DNA of 64,000 bases, taken from positions 17,786 through 81,785 of the forward strand of contig WOGZ01000145.1 in the NCBI GenBank assembly GCA_009733775.1. The letters are read 5' to 3'. This DNA is from Alectoria sarmentosa. Taxonomy: Eukaryota; Ascomycota; Lecanoromycetes; Lecanorales; Parmeliaceae. The position numbers and the translations under genes were made by a program. Shown here one piece after another: positions 45,730-56,548 of the stretch (the stretch's first letter is position 1; every line of letters begins with the position of its first letter). The notes under the pieces were generated by a model. The model saw only the letters and a program-made list of their open reading frames with translations. It was not told where the DNA came from and did no database searches.

Positions 45730-46056
45730 TTATGATGCGAGCGTCAGTGGAGCTTGCCAGTTGCTTGTTGCTGTCTTCATTTCCGTCACTGGCATGACTA
45801 CGCCTTCAATAGGTGTCATCGCTTCAACATAGCGATCGCGCGATGGAGCTTTGACTGCAGAAGCGAATTGATACCCCACCCACTTATCATCTCGCATATC
45901 TACCGTGACAATGTTAGCAGTATAGCTTTTTCTCACGATATCTTGATCTTCAAGGCCTTTTCGCCCGTGAGATTGTCTTTCTTTGATATACCGAAGTGGA
46001 CGGCGACAGAGCTCCTCGACCCATACCACAAGCATGCGCTCATCGTACCCCCACAT
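45730..46056 (-). CDS. hypothetical protein, 108 residues, weak support
   Basis: An intact frame from the ATG at 46056 reads MWGYDERMLVVWVEELCRRP and later VDMRDDKWVGYQFASAVKAP. Amino-acid balance is natural, but no domain or splice signal supports it and I recognise no family. It could equally be chance in a GC-neutral region. Confidence 0.25.
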   Translation of the reverse strand: MWGYDERMLVVWVEELCRRPLRYIKERQSHGRKGLEDQDIVRKSYTANIVTVDMRDDKWVGYQFASAVKAPSRDRYVEAMTPIEGVVMPVTEMKTATSNWQAPLTLAS

Positions 46057-46785
46057 TCTCTCGGCGTCATTTGATGGGTCTTAAAATATTATTAGGCAAA
46101 CCATGTGTGATTTTATCTTACTACAGCATGTTTTGGTTCAAATTGTCCTTCCCGGGGATGCGAGTATGTCTCGTAACTTCGGTTTCAGGGAAGTCCTCGT
46201 GCTCAAATATCGGTGGCTGCCGCTAACTTGCCCAACGACAGTCCATCTTAGGTTTTGCACCTGAAGATGCTCGACATGATCTCATTATACTAGCTGCTGG
46301 TTCATTTGCTTTCCGCATACCATGTGTGGACATGACCTCCCGGTCCCACTTAATCGTCCGCTCACTCTGCGAGTACCGCGAGACTTTTGGATCTGTATAA
46401 ATTCCCTTGACTGAAGGGAAGACTGGCTATCCACAACATCCTCTCACTCTGGTGCTTAATGTATGTGATGGAGGATGTAACTGAGCCATAGTGACGCTCC
46501 GATCAAAACGAATCGTTGCTGAACACTTTCTCTGAAAGAACACGTTCTACCCCTCTCTTTACGGTTCCTAGACACCAGAAAAACGAATTTGTGGGTATGG
46601 AAGTTCTTCCACGGGCAAGGGCGTCCTTACCTGAAACTCTATGGCCTTTCGGTTAGGAGCATTAGGATTATCCAACATAGCGAAAACTACACCTAAACAG
46701 CTTCATACAGCGAGGGTAAGTCCTCGTCTAGGTATTGATCGCTTCGGGAAAAACAGTAGAACTCAGGCTCTTTTAGGAGACAAAC

Positions 46786-47496
46786 GTGATCTTGGAAGTG
46801 GAAACAAATGACCGTCTCTGCTCGGCTGCCCAATTTCTTCCCCTTCGGGAGTTTTCAAGGGCATGCGCAGTGCCAACATCAAAGACCCTCTTTCAATGTA
46901 AGAACAAAGAGTTTCCAAAACTTACTCATTGTTGTGTTCGCGTCGAAAGCCTTTTTGTTATAAACGAAGAAAAGGCTTGTGCCCCAGATCATCAAGAGAT
47001 TCTTAATATCGTGTGGCACAAAGCAAGTGAGCTTAAGTACCTGCGATTCTCAAGTCATCTTGGACTTCCCAAGCGTTGCAACACCCTCAGTGACGCCATC
47101 ATCTTCGGCCCCCGCAGCAATATAACCGCGAGATCCTCTGGACTGCTGTACACTGGAACCGAGATGAACTCCGACCTCAACGTCGGAGGACAATACAGCG
47201 AGCTCGCGATCAGTGCCATCAACCTCAACGCCGAGAGCCAGGGCCAAGATAATTCTTCCCTAGCCTACTGCCGACTCTTTTCTTCCGGAAAGCCAGTCAC
47301 CGAGTTCTACTGCAAGGCCTGTCAAGAGAGCCTGGGTCACCTAGCACCGGACAACTGCGGCCGATGCAGACCCTATGCCGAAAATCTGGGGAGTTTGGAG
47401 CGCATGGTTGTCGGCTTCACTCAGTTTGCAAATGAGGTTGTGATGGGTGAGTATCTGATTTCGGCAGAGTTGTTCGACTCGCGAATAGTAACATGA
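46786..47496 (+). CDS. hypothetical protein with CxxC pairs, start uncertain
   Basis: A 236-residue open frame begins on GTG with no in-frame ATG before 47164, so either an upstream exon is missing or the start is the Met at about 47164 (MNSDLNVGGQYSELAI). The middle part looks coding (GQYSELAISAINLNAESQGQ). A Cys cluster, FYCKACQESLGHLAPDNCGR followed by C, gives CxxC-x12-CxxC, which suits a small zinc ribbon. A mini-intron from gtgagtatctg to ttcggcag at about 47446-47466 is possible near the end. No family is recognised. Confidence 0.35.
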   Translation: MILEVETNDRLCSAAQFLPLREFSRACAVPTSKTLFQCKNKEFPKLTHCCVRVESLFVINEEKACAPDHQEILNIVWHKASELKYLRFSSHLGLPKRCNTLSDAIIFGPRSNITARSSGLLYTGTEMNSDLNVGGQYSELAISAINLNAESQGQDNSSLAYCRLFSSGKPVTEFYCKACQESLGHLAPDNCGRCRPYAENLGSLERMVVGFTQFANEVVMGEYLISAELFDSRIVT

Positions 47497-48137
47497 TTGG
47501 TGACTATCTGGTCTCGGTAGACCTGAGCTGTAGTATTAACGCATTAACATAGAACGCACACCATTGCTAATCAAATTGATTTTGTCAGTCTTGACTTTGT
47601 CTCTATTGTCCTCCTTTACCACCAAACCTGTCGCGTGGTTGTTTGCATTATTGGTGCAAGCTCCTTCTTTCTTCCAGTGGAAGCACTATTGGCTCAAAGC
47701 GTGATATCATGCTTTGTTCCCCCGTTTGGTCTTTTCATGCTTGAACTTGGCGCCACAACTTGCAGGCTTTGACATATCATAACGACAAACCTCTTGCGCC
47801 TTTGTTCCATATCGGTGACTATCTTGTCTTTGCGCCAAAGAATGGTTATTATGCCATTGATAGCTTTCTTCTCGCCGGCGCCCAGCATAAGCAGGAAAGT
47901 TTGCACTCGATTTTGTTTTCCAGAATCTTTGGTTGCCTTCTCTACGGAGCCCAAGCGTGTACATCAACATTGATTTTTATTTTCATCTTAGACACTTTCA
48001 TTAATTGCATTCGCTTCCACCCCAATCGCGCCTACCACCTGCTATCTGCTACGCGACCACAATATCCCCTCAAGTAATAGAAAACCTCGTCTTCCAAACC
48101 ACCGCCACCACGTTCTTCCTCCACATTCACTTCAACC

Positions 48138-48398
48138 ATGGGCCGAGCGTCGCGGCAGAATGAAGACCTCGCCTTGGACCCTCAAAAGATCGCACCCAAA
48201 CCCTACCTCTCAGTCTCTCCTTCCACAGCGCCATCCGAGAGACCGATGGAGATCATCTTCTACTGCGGCCACTGCGGTACGAATCTGCCACGTGGACCTC
48301 CAGTGACCTGTTCGATATGCGGAGCATATCGGGAGTCGCCAGCCCACAATACACAGCCGAGATTTCATGATTCGCAATTACCGGCGAGGATGGGTTGA
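48138..48398 (+). CDS. small zinc-ribbon-like protein
   Basis: A single exon of 86 residues starts at an ATG in good context (accATGg). Residues about 41-62 read IIFYCGHCGTNLPRGPPVTC then SICGAYRE, giving CxxC-x11-CxxC typical of a zinc ribbon. The N-terminal third is a flexible Pro/Ser segment. Small one-ribbon proteins are often accessory subunits or uncharacterised. No neighbour indicates a pathway. The tight Cys spacing and clean start make it more likely real than most frames of this size. Confidence 0.5.
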   Translation: MGRASRQNEDLALDPQKIAPKPYLSVSPSTAPSERPMEIIFYCGHCGTNLPRGPPVTCSICGAYRESPAHNTQPRFHDSQLPARMG

Positions 48399-48941
48399 GG
48401 GGGGTCGGATTGGAAATGTGGTCAGGACATAGTCGCTCCCAGTAGCAGCCAGTACATAGCAAAACACACAAGAGCTTGTTGAGGGTGCGAAGCCAATGAC
48501 GATTCGCCAGCATACAAAACACAACCTCAATGGATAGAGGAGTCCCGCATGGACTGCATTAGGACATAGCCGGCGGCGCCAGTGGCGATGACAACGGTAG
48601 CCAAGTACATATCAACACAAGCATTTTTTTTCGCTTTACAATATTAACTTCAAAACTCCTCGCAGAAATTCAACAAACGTTATGCTAGACAAGCTACTCA
48701 TTTGATCTCTCTGATTGAAAATCTAGACAGCTTGACATTCAGTCACTCTTAGCGTGATCTTGACGCGCGGCTGATGGCTAAAAAGTATTGTACCTCGATA
48801 CTCCAACCAGTTTTCAATTCACCTCATCTCACATCATCTTTACGCACTTCACCTCATCCACCCTCTCTCCTCTTCAGGATCAAATACTTGAGTCCTAGTC
48901 GCTATAGAGCCTTGCACGCATGCCTAACAGCAAACATCACG

Positions 48942-50135
48942 ATGGCGTCGTTCAAGGACCTACCAAACGAGCTGCTGGATCAAATCCCTAAGCATCTCTG
49001 CGCTGGCAAGACGATCACTTCGACCCCGTTGCCATTCGAGACTTGCAGAACTTCAGACTCATTTCTCGGTTGGTGAGCAGCCCTGGCTCCCGCTCCAGCC
49101 TGCTAATGTTAATCCAAAGCACCGAGACTGACTGAGAAATCAATATAGATGCTGGAAGTAGCCACGGCAGTGCTGTTTGAAAACATGGTTTGGGATCTGA
49201 AGTTCTTTGGCGCCGAGAGTGTTTATAGGTATTTGACCTACGAATCGTCCCTTGGAAGTGGCAGGCTGAAACTCAGATAGAATCATCAATCTCGCCAAAG
49301 GAAACCCCAGCCTCACACACCTTGTGCGGCGCTTGCAAGTGAAGGTGCCTCCGTCAATCATTCATCACAGGGCTGTCTGTGAATATATTCTCTATGATCC
49401 ACAATGGACAAGTGCTCTGCTTCATGGTATTGGAGAGCCTCTTGCTCCTACCGATGAATTGGCACTGTTCAGCGACTTGATCACAGCTCCCTTGGAGGCC
49501 TGAGAAGAAGATGGTACGGCGTTTTGGAAGGTACGTACCGCTCAAATTCTCATGGTTTCCATGGTTATTGACTCAAGCCAGGACTGTGTTACTCTTACAC
49601 GTGAGACTCTACGAGCTTTGCCCAACCTGTCCCACCTTGGCCACGGGATATCCACCTACCTCGGTCAACGCCTAACCAGATCCTTCAGGAGCCTACCGAA
49701 TACGATCTTGGCTGCGACATCATAGCTGTTGAAACTAGCGAGCAGCTTGAACTCAGCGCCATAGCGAACAAAGGGAGTCAACGGTGCACTTTCCCCAAGC
49801 TCCAATCCCTGGCTTTCGTCAATTGTTTGCTGAGCCTGGGAGGACTTTTGAACATCGCCGCCATGCACAAAACCACAATCAAGGGGCTTGAACTTCACCG
49901 AGTGATTTTTGACCCAGGACACTACATCGATGGCGTGGCAGACATTGCAAACATTTGCAAGCAGCACTTGCCCAATCTGGCATACCTCTGCCTTGCCAGA
50001 CTGTTGACGTATTCGAAGGACTACACCAATCCTCACTGGGATCATACTGGTAAGGTTGAAGCTTTGGAGTACCATGAATGGCGCATGGGAGACAGAGAAA
50101 TCCGGACGAAAGGCGCTCGCTTGGGTCTGAAATGA
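48942..50135 (+). pseudogene. broken F-box family gene
   Basis: The start is typical of fungal F-box proteins: MASFKDLPNELLDQIPKHLC at 48942. After this the frame must shift to continue DPVAIRDLQNFRLISR, then pass an intron (about 49074-49148) to MLEVATAVLFENMVWDLKFF. Further frame changes and stops follow, with readable blocks DLAKGNPSLTHLVRRLQVKV, TRETLRALPNLSHLGHGI and finally an intact 102-residue stretch (49827-50135) containing IANICKQHLPNLAYLCLARL, which is LRR-like. The order F-box, conserved 'FRLISR' helix, LRR-like C-terminus is seen in many fungal F-box proteins. At least three lesions argue against one functional gene. Some could be unrecognised introns. Confidence 0.65.
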
Positions 50136-50485
50136 AGTACAGGTGACGCTGTGATCCTGAGGATGATTCGCCTGACGCGTGTGGGAAGCAAAAGTCGCGT
50201 ACTATCGTTGGTGGTGCTCATCTGCCTCCAAATCCATGACAACATAGTGGTACCCAAATCGTTCGCTGCTTGGCGTTCAGCCTGTGCAGTCCTGCACACA
50301 AAGGCTCAATCGAAAGCATTGACCTACAAAGAAAGAATCAGTGCTCTTCTGTACATCTCTGTTCGAAGGTACATGCGTGCATGGAAAATATCTTTAGCCT
50401 GTTATCCAGACCCAATCATCCGCGTCCTATCCACATCCTCGAGTCTTTCGCTTCCATCCTTTCTTGTCAATCGCATCATAGTCCC
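50136..50485. other. short intergenic stretch, no gene seen
   Basis: Frames here are short and on conflicting strands. This is the 3' side of both decaying genes. Confidence 0.45.
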
Positions 50486-50509
50486 TCACACCCATAGCAC
50501 ATAGCGACG

Positions 50510-51080
50510 AGCCTGAGAGTAGCGCGCCATCTTACTAGATGAGGATACGAAGAAGCTGTATGGCCCTTGCCCGGAGCCGCCCACCAGCTGGCGACCCAAA
50601 AGCCGCTCCACATCCTCTGACAAAGTAGACAAAGCCATTATAAGACGCATGAGTCTCAAGCCCGAAGGTTTCAGACCGAAATGTTTGGGTGTGACGCTGA
50701 TGAGTGGAAAGCAGAGCAGCGAGTTCCCAATGCCGTAAAGGAGACCTTGGGTCAGGAGAACGTGGTATGTTTGTGTGGTCAAGGAGGCGAGGGAGAAGGC
50801 TGTACTCATTGAAAGACACCCGGGCACAGCGAGTTGTTTAGAGCTGGGGAAGCGAGACATTAAAAGGCTTGACGTAGATAGAGCCGCCTCATATCAGGCC
50901 CACGGCGGAAGTGCCAACAAAGGCAATGAGACCTTTTTTCGATGTTTCGCTGCGAGGCAGGATCGAATTGTTGTTAGAGATGTACAACATAGGAAGTCTA
51001 GAAGACGCCGTAGACAGAGTTCGGACCGATTGTCTGGAACACCGCGAGAAATGCGCAGATCCTGGCGACGTCAGTGAGTA
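50510..51080 (-). pseudogene. broken MFS transporter, monocarboxylate-permease type
   Basis: On the minus strand several frames together recall the fungal MCT-like MFS family. FGVFQT-like text (AVFQTIGPNSVYGVF) lies near 51070, followed by RNIEKGLIAFVGTSAVGLI with stops, then SLASLTTQTYHVLLTQGLLY and GIGNSLLCFPLISVTPKHFG, which match the end of TM4 and TM5 in that family. After this the frame is lost again (YNGFVYFVRGCGAAFGSPAG). Only the first third of a transporter is present, with several stops and frameshifts. The family assignment is by pattern, so moderate. Confidence 0.5.
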
Positions 51081-51872
51081 GGTGGTAGAGGAACTTACGG
51101 GAACTACCTAGAGAACAGTGCCCTGATCTCTGACACTGACCGAGCGAAGCTCTGACGTCTGCTCTGTCGAGTCAACTCCAATAGTTGCTTGGGCGCATTC
51201 GTTCTCAAATGAGGTTGGCTAGTGAGATGATTGGAGATCAACTGGCTGCATGATGAGATCTGATGAAGTCACACGACATACAAGTAAGCATGTCAACGGC
51301 CGTAAAAATCCGAGATCATCCCATGCACGGATTGCGAGTGTAGTAGAATCTTAATTCAAGATAGTATACGCAAGGATGGTCATGGCAAAAGAGGGACTTC
51401 GGCACAAACTGAAGTCCTTCGAACAAGTTATCCGGCATGCCTTGAGATCCACAGTCTATCAAACATAAGAATGACTAATGCGAAGCCACCGAGCCTTGAA
51501 GACCTCGAGATAATAGATCATCTGAAAAGGGTATGCTGGGATGATAAGTTATAAAGCAGCGAACGACAATAAATGAACGTCAAGCCAAGAACACTAAATC
51601 AAAACATTCCGCTCTACATCGATGTCCACCCAGAGCTGAGCGGTAGCATAGCGATCCAATGACTTTGTACAAGATGCTGATAAAGTAGAAGAATGACACT
51701 ATCGGTGGCACAATTGATGCTCCGCAAAATTGCTAACCGAACCACTGGACAGGTTGATCGGGGATGGACATTGAATTTCGATGGTGGAGGATCTTGCTTA
51801 TACAAAGAAAATCAATGCAGACGATTTCCGCCGTGATATGATCTCCCTCCAGAAGACCCTTACTTTTGCCAC
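51081..51872. other. intergenic, no gene seen
   Basis: Short frames only. The aldolase gene ends just to the right. Confidence 0.45.
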
Positions 51873-52813
51873 CTACTGCAAATAATCTGCACCACACTCC
51901 TTCTCAATAATATCGAACATCGGCTTAGCACTGAACCAGCCGCCTATGGGCGTTCCAACAGTCTTATATGTAAATGCTGCATCCTCTTCATCAATCTTTA
52001 TGGTTTTGGCACCTCGGCCTCCAGCTGCAGCGTCTGCCATCAGCTGCACTTGACAGCATTTCTCGAGGCTCACGAACCAGAATACTGCGGCTTCAATGGT
52101 TCCGCCGACCGTTAGGAGGCCGTGGTTTTGTAGAAGAGCAGCCTTTTTTTCTCCGAGAGCATGTGCAATCTCTTTGCCTTCTTTGTCGGCGAGGACGATG
52201 CCGTTGAATGTTGAGTAGAGGACGTGGTCCTGTCGAGATTGTCAGCACTTCTATCCGAGCAAGAAGATAAAGTCAATCGCACGTCATGAAATGCGCAGGA
52301 ATCTTGCGTTATGATGTCAAGCTTCCGGCCTAGGGTACAGAAGGTGCGTCCGTAGATGCTGTGGCTATGTGCAGCACACATCACATCCGGCCTCGCTGCA
52401 TGCACTGCGCCATGTATCATGAACGCAGCTGTATTCAATAACCTGACATTCCCTCCGCCAATTATTTTTCCGCTGTGGTCCACTTGTATCAAGTCACTCC
52501 TCTTCATTAATGAAAATGCCACGCCAAACGGGTTCACCCAGAATGTAGTAGGGTCCACTGGGTCTCGAAGTGTGATGTGTCCCGCTACTCCTTCGTCGAA
52601 GCCGTGCTTCCCGAATATGCGAAAGGCGGCCGCGAGTCGGCCTTTGAGGTATTCGCGCTCTTCCTGTTTATCAGAAAACGTCGGAGGGCCGGGGAATGCT
52701 GCCTGTTGCCCTCTGGCTTGGGATTCACTTAAGCCGGGCTCGAGCGGCGCTTTGGTGGAGGGATAGGAGCCATTGGTTTTGCCTTCTGTGGTCATTGCTG
52801 ATGGTGGTGCCAT
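51873..52813 (-). CDS. class II aldolase/adducin-domain protein
   Basis: Two exons (52813-52283 and 52229-51873, intron 53 bases) give 295 residues. The start is the ATG at 52813; the frame extends upstream only to a GTG. Key zinc ligands of the fold are visible as H149-x-H151 in CAAHSHSIYG and His213 in LLQNHGLLTVGG. Conserved blocks include GHITLRDPVDPTTFWVNPFG and LIQVDHSGKIIGG. Members catalyse retro-aldol cleavage of sugar phosphates (fuculose-1-phosphate or ribulose-5-phosphate type) or decarboxylation. The fungal clade with this long N-terminus is mostly annotated as meiotically up-regulated gene 14-like or adducin-domain protein, so the substrate is unknown. The neighbour on the right is divergent and unrelated. 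Confidence 0.85.
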
Positions 52814-53589
52814 TGTGATGGGTTTCCTGGGCAAATGTAAAGAAGCAACAAGATTGAAGATAGCACAAGTGTTTTCTTGATTGAGCACTCACGTGGCACG
52901 AGGCGGGGTCTGTTAGTTCAGCGTGAGAGTAGCCGAGGCCTATACTTCGGCCGAATGCTTAGACAACACAAGCCGGTGAGATAAAGAGTGTGTAGAAAGA
53001 AAAGCAACGAGAATATTGTGACGTTACGAAACAAAAAGAAGCTGACCCTCTGACTCATATACGAGAAAGCCGTGTGATCGGACAATGGAAGTAACTCTGC
53101 TTTAGCGCTGCCCTCCTCAGGAAGATGCATTGATGACGAGAGAGAATAAATACGATGGTACTTCTCATGCTCAAAGGACTCCGAAGACCGTGCGAATTGT
53201 CTGGACGGCCCTTCCTAGATAATTTAGAAGCCTGACACCGAGCGCTGTCCGGTCTTACGTGGAGCTGATCTCCCTCGAGCAGTGCTGAAATCTTTCAGAG
53301 AGCATGCAACAGGAAGCATGCAAACAAGACTCAACAAGGAATTCCAAGCTGAGACAGCCTTCATGGATTCTCAATTTGCCTGCCACATTTCGCATGCAGC
53401 TCTGTACCTTCGCGCGATACATAGACGTGGAGTGGAGGGTGCAATTGATGGAGAATGGGGAGAGGAAGTTATTTGCATGAAGCGACTTGTAGCCGCCCGT
53501 AGCTTGTCGGAGAAAAGTAAATTGACTTCACCGACAGCGCGAAATTCACTTGAGTAGCCATTGCTTTCTATTGTTGAGGCTATTTCAAC
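52814..53589. other. divergent promoter region of aldolase and NCL1
   Basis: No gene supported; the frames at 52918-53130 and 53282-53557 have no domain. Both flanking genes are transcribed away from here. Confidence 0.45.
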
Positions 53590-56548
53590 ATGTGTAAACG
53601 TGGGGGCAAAAGAGTTAGTACGTCCGATGAACGACTTTCAAAAGCAAGTAGCTGATACTTTTCATTGCAGGGTCGAGGCGGCGGCCGAGGTGGTGGTCGT
53701 GGTGGTGGCCAGCGATCAATTCGCACAGACTACTCGGAAGTGCCCAAAGCGAATGCGCAGTATGAGCAATACTACAACGAACTAAGCTTGGTCGAAGAGG
53801 CCGAAAGAGAAGACTTTTGGACTGCGCTGCGAAGAGAGCTCCCAAATAGCTTTCGTTTCACTGGGTCAAAAGGGTACTCAATTTCCTGCCAATCCCTTGG
53901 ACACGTACTGATTGCTTGCTGTAGGCAAGCTCTACCGGTGCAGCAGTTACTGAAGGACCGTTACATACCGGAGATCACCTCCATAGAGCATAATGGTGAG
54001 CTCGTCAATCCGCCAAATGCTATACCATGGTTCCCAGATCAACTGGCTTGGCAGATGACCACACCCAAGAGCGTCGTGCGCAAATTCCCTCCGTTTGCTT
54101 CGTTCCAAAAGTTCTTGGTCTCAGAGACGAGTGTCGGAAACATAAGTCGGCAGGAGGTGGTCAGCATGATCCCACCGCTTCTCATGGACATCAAACCAGG
54201 CATGACCGTCTTGGACTTATGTGCGGCGCCTGGTAGCAAAGCGGCTCAATTGATCGAAATGGTACACGGTGGCGAGGAAGCACGAACGCGAAAAGTAGTC
54301 CGCAAGATTAAAATGAATCCTGGGCGAGAAGTGAGCCCTGACGGCCGATTACCGGAAGAGCAAATGGAAGAGGAAGAACAATTTGGCGACTGGTCGGACC
54401 ATGGGAGAACGACTGGGTTGCTAATTGCCAACGATGCCGACTATAAGCGCGCACACATGCTCATTCACCAGATGAAAAGACTCAATTCTCCGAATCTGAT
54501 CGTAACGAATCACGATGCAACAATGTACCCATCCATAAAGCTTCCATCTGAACCCATCCGAGAGGGTGGCGAAACAAGAAACAAATATCTCAAGTTTGAT
54601 CGCATACTAGCCGATGTGCCATGCTCTGGTGATGGAACCTGTCGAAAGAATGTTAATGTCTGGAAAGACTGGAATCCTGGGAATGCTCTTGGGCTATTCT
54701 CCACACAAGTCCGTATCCTGGTCCGCGCACTGCAAATGCTGAAAGTCGGAGGGAGAGTCGTGTATTCGACTTGCAGCATGAACCCTGTGGAGAATGAGGC
54801 AGTTGTAGCGACTGCTATTGATCGATGTGGTGGCATGTCTAAGGTTGACATTGTTGACTGCAGTAGCGCTCTGCCTAAATTGAAAAGACGTCAAGGCTTA
54901 AGCGACTGGAGAGTGATGGACAAGCAAGGCAGGATCTGGCCATCTTGGCAAGCTGTAGAACAAGAGAAAGCCAAAAATGGCGAGGAAGGACTTGGAAGAT
55001 TATCCGAGTTCATGTTCCCATCAGCCAAAAGAGAAGAGACTGTCCCGCTTGACCGGTGTATGCGCGTCTACGGACACCTGCAGGACACGGGCGCATTTTT
55101 CATTACCGTCCTGCAGAAGAAAATTGAAATCAAAACAAGACCAGAAGCTGAACCCAAAAGCGCCGAGCCAGAACCCACCTCCATCATGGACATTGTCAAA
55201 GAAATTGAAGCCCAGCCCGCGGATGGCGACCCTCTTCAAAAAGTCGAAGCCGCCGATAAAATCGTTCCGCCCCGAGCCAACGACTATGCAGAAGGCGTAT
55301 CAGCAGCAGCGCGTCAAAATAAAGCAAATACCCCTACCGCTAGCCCGACGGCCATCAAGCGTGAGCATGACGCCGAGACTGACGCAGCAATGTCGACCAA
55401 ACGGCTCAAAACCAGAGAGGAAGTTGAAGTCACCGCCCAAGGCGACGAAGACCGTCAAGTACACTGGCCACCCCCACCTGGCGCTCAGCTCGACGCAAGT
55501 CGTCCTGAAACACAGACATCCCTCCCTTCTCCAGCCCCACCACTCGGCAACAGCCAGAAACAATTCATCAAGAACAAACAACCCTACGAAGAACCTTTCA
55601 AGTACATCGACCCTAATCAAGAAGACTTGCAATCTATATACGAATTCTACGATCTCTCATCAACATTCCCCAGCGACAGATTCATGGTCCGCAACGCCCT
55701 GGGCCACCCCTCCAAAACAATCTACTACACCTCCGCTCTCGCTCGGTCGATTCTCACCACCAACGCCAGCTCTGGCATCAAATTCGTACACTGCGGTGTC
55801 AAAATGTTCGTCAAGCAAGACGTGCAATCTGCCGAAGTCTGTCGATGGCGAATTCAAAGTGAAGGCTTGCCAGTGCTGGAAGCGTGGGTGGGTGAGAAGA
55901 GGGTTGTGAGGTTGTGGAGAAGAAGTACGCTGAGGACCCTCTTGGTGGAAATGTTCCCAAAGGTAGATGGAGATGGGTGGAAGGGATTGGGGGAGATTGG
56001 TGAGAAGGTTCGAGATGTGGGCATGGGATGTTGCGTGCTGAGGGTCGAGAAGGGAGAGGGGGAGGATGGCTTCAGGTGAGACCACTCCCACCCTTCGTAC
56101 CTTGGATCACTGCTGGTGCGGGAGATGATGCAAGGCTAACAATGCGCACAGCGAGCGCATGGTCCTCCCCCTCTGGCGCAGCCTCCATTCCCTCAATCTG
56201 ATGCTACCGAAAGAAGATCGCAAAGCCATGTTGCTGCGACTGTACAACGAGGACACGCCGCTCATGGACCATTCCAAAGACCGCTTCCTTAACAAGTCTT
56301 CATCTTCATCTCACCCGTTCAGTAATGACAAAGACAAGCCGGACGATATCAAAGACGACGAAGAAGATGATGCAGATGCTGTCGTCAAGGATGAAATCAT
56401 GGTCAAGGAAGAGGGTGAGGAGGATACTGTTGCGGCTCCGGGATCAGGCGAGGATGCGGAGGCGATGGAGGATGGAGCCGGGGATGGGAAGAGGGAGGAT
56501 GATGTGCTACCGGATTTTTTGAAGAAGGAGGTGGAGGATGCGGTGTAG
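53590..56548 (+). CDS. NCL1: tRNA (cytosine-5) methyltransferase, Trm4/Ncl1 (NSUN2) type
   Basis: Three exons give 941 residues: a 24-base micro-exon 53590-53613 (MCKRGGKR), then 53671-56075 and 56152-56548. All phases fit, and the second frame otherwise begins on TTG, so the micro-exon is needed. The N-terminus becomes a GRGGG repeat followed by TDYSEVPKANAQYEQYYNEL. The SAM-binding motif is DLCAAPGSKAAQ at 190-201. The two conserved cysteines of the family are Cys326 (DVPCSGDGTCRKN) and Cys376 (YSTCSMNPVENEA), the release and nucleophile positions. The enzyme methylates C to m5C at several tRNA positions (34, 40, 48, 49 in yeast) in the nucleus. A long disordered insert (about 520-660) and a C-terminal acidic tail (DEEDDADAVVKDE) make it longer than yeast Trm4 (684). 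The last exon begins SERMVLPLWRSLHSLNLM. Confidence 0.9.

Noticed and set aside
53665..56079. Methyltransferase starting MQGRGGG
   Set aside because: That codon is TTG inside the splice acceptor; the true N-terminus comes from the micro-exon at 53590.
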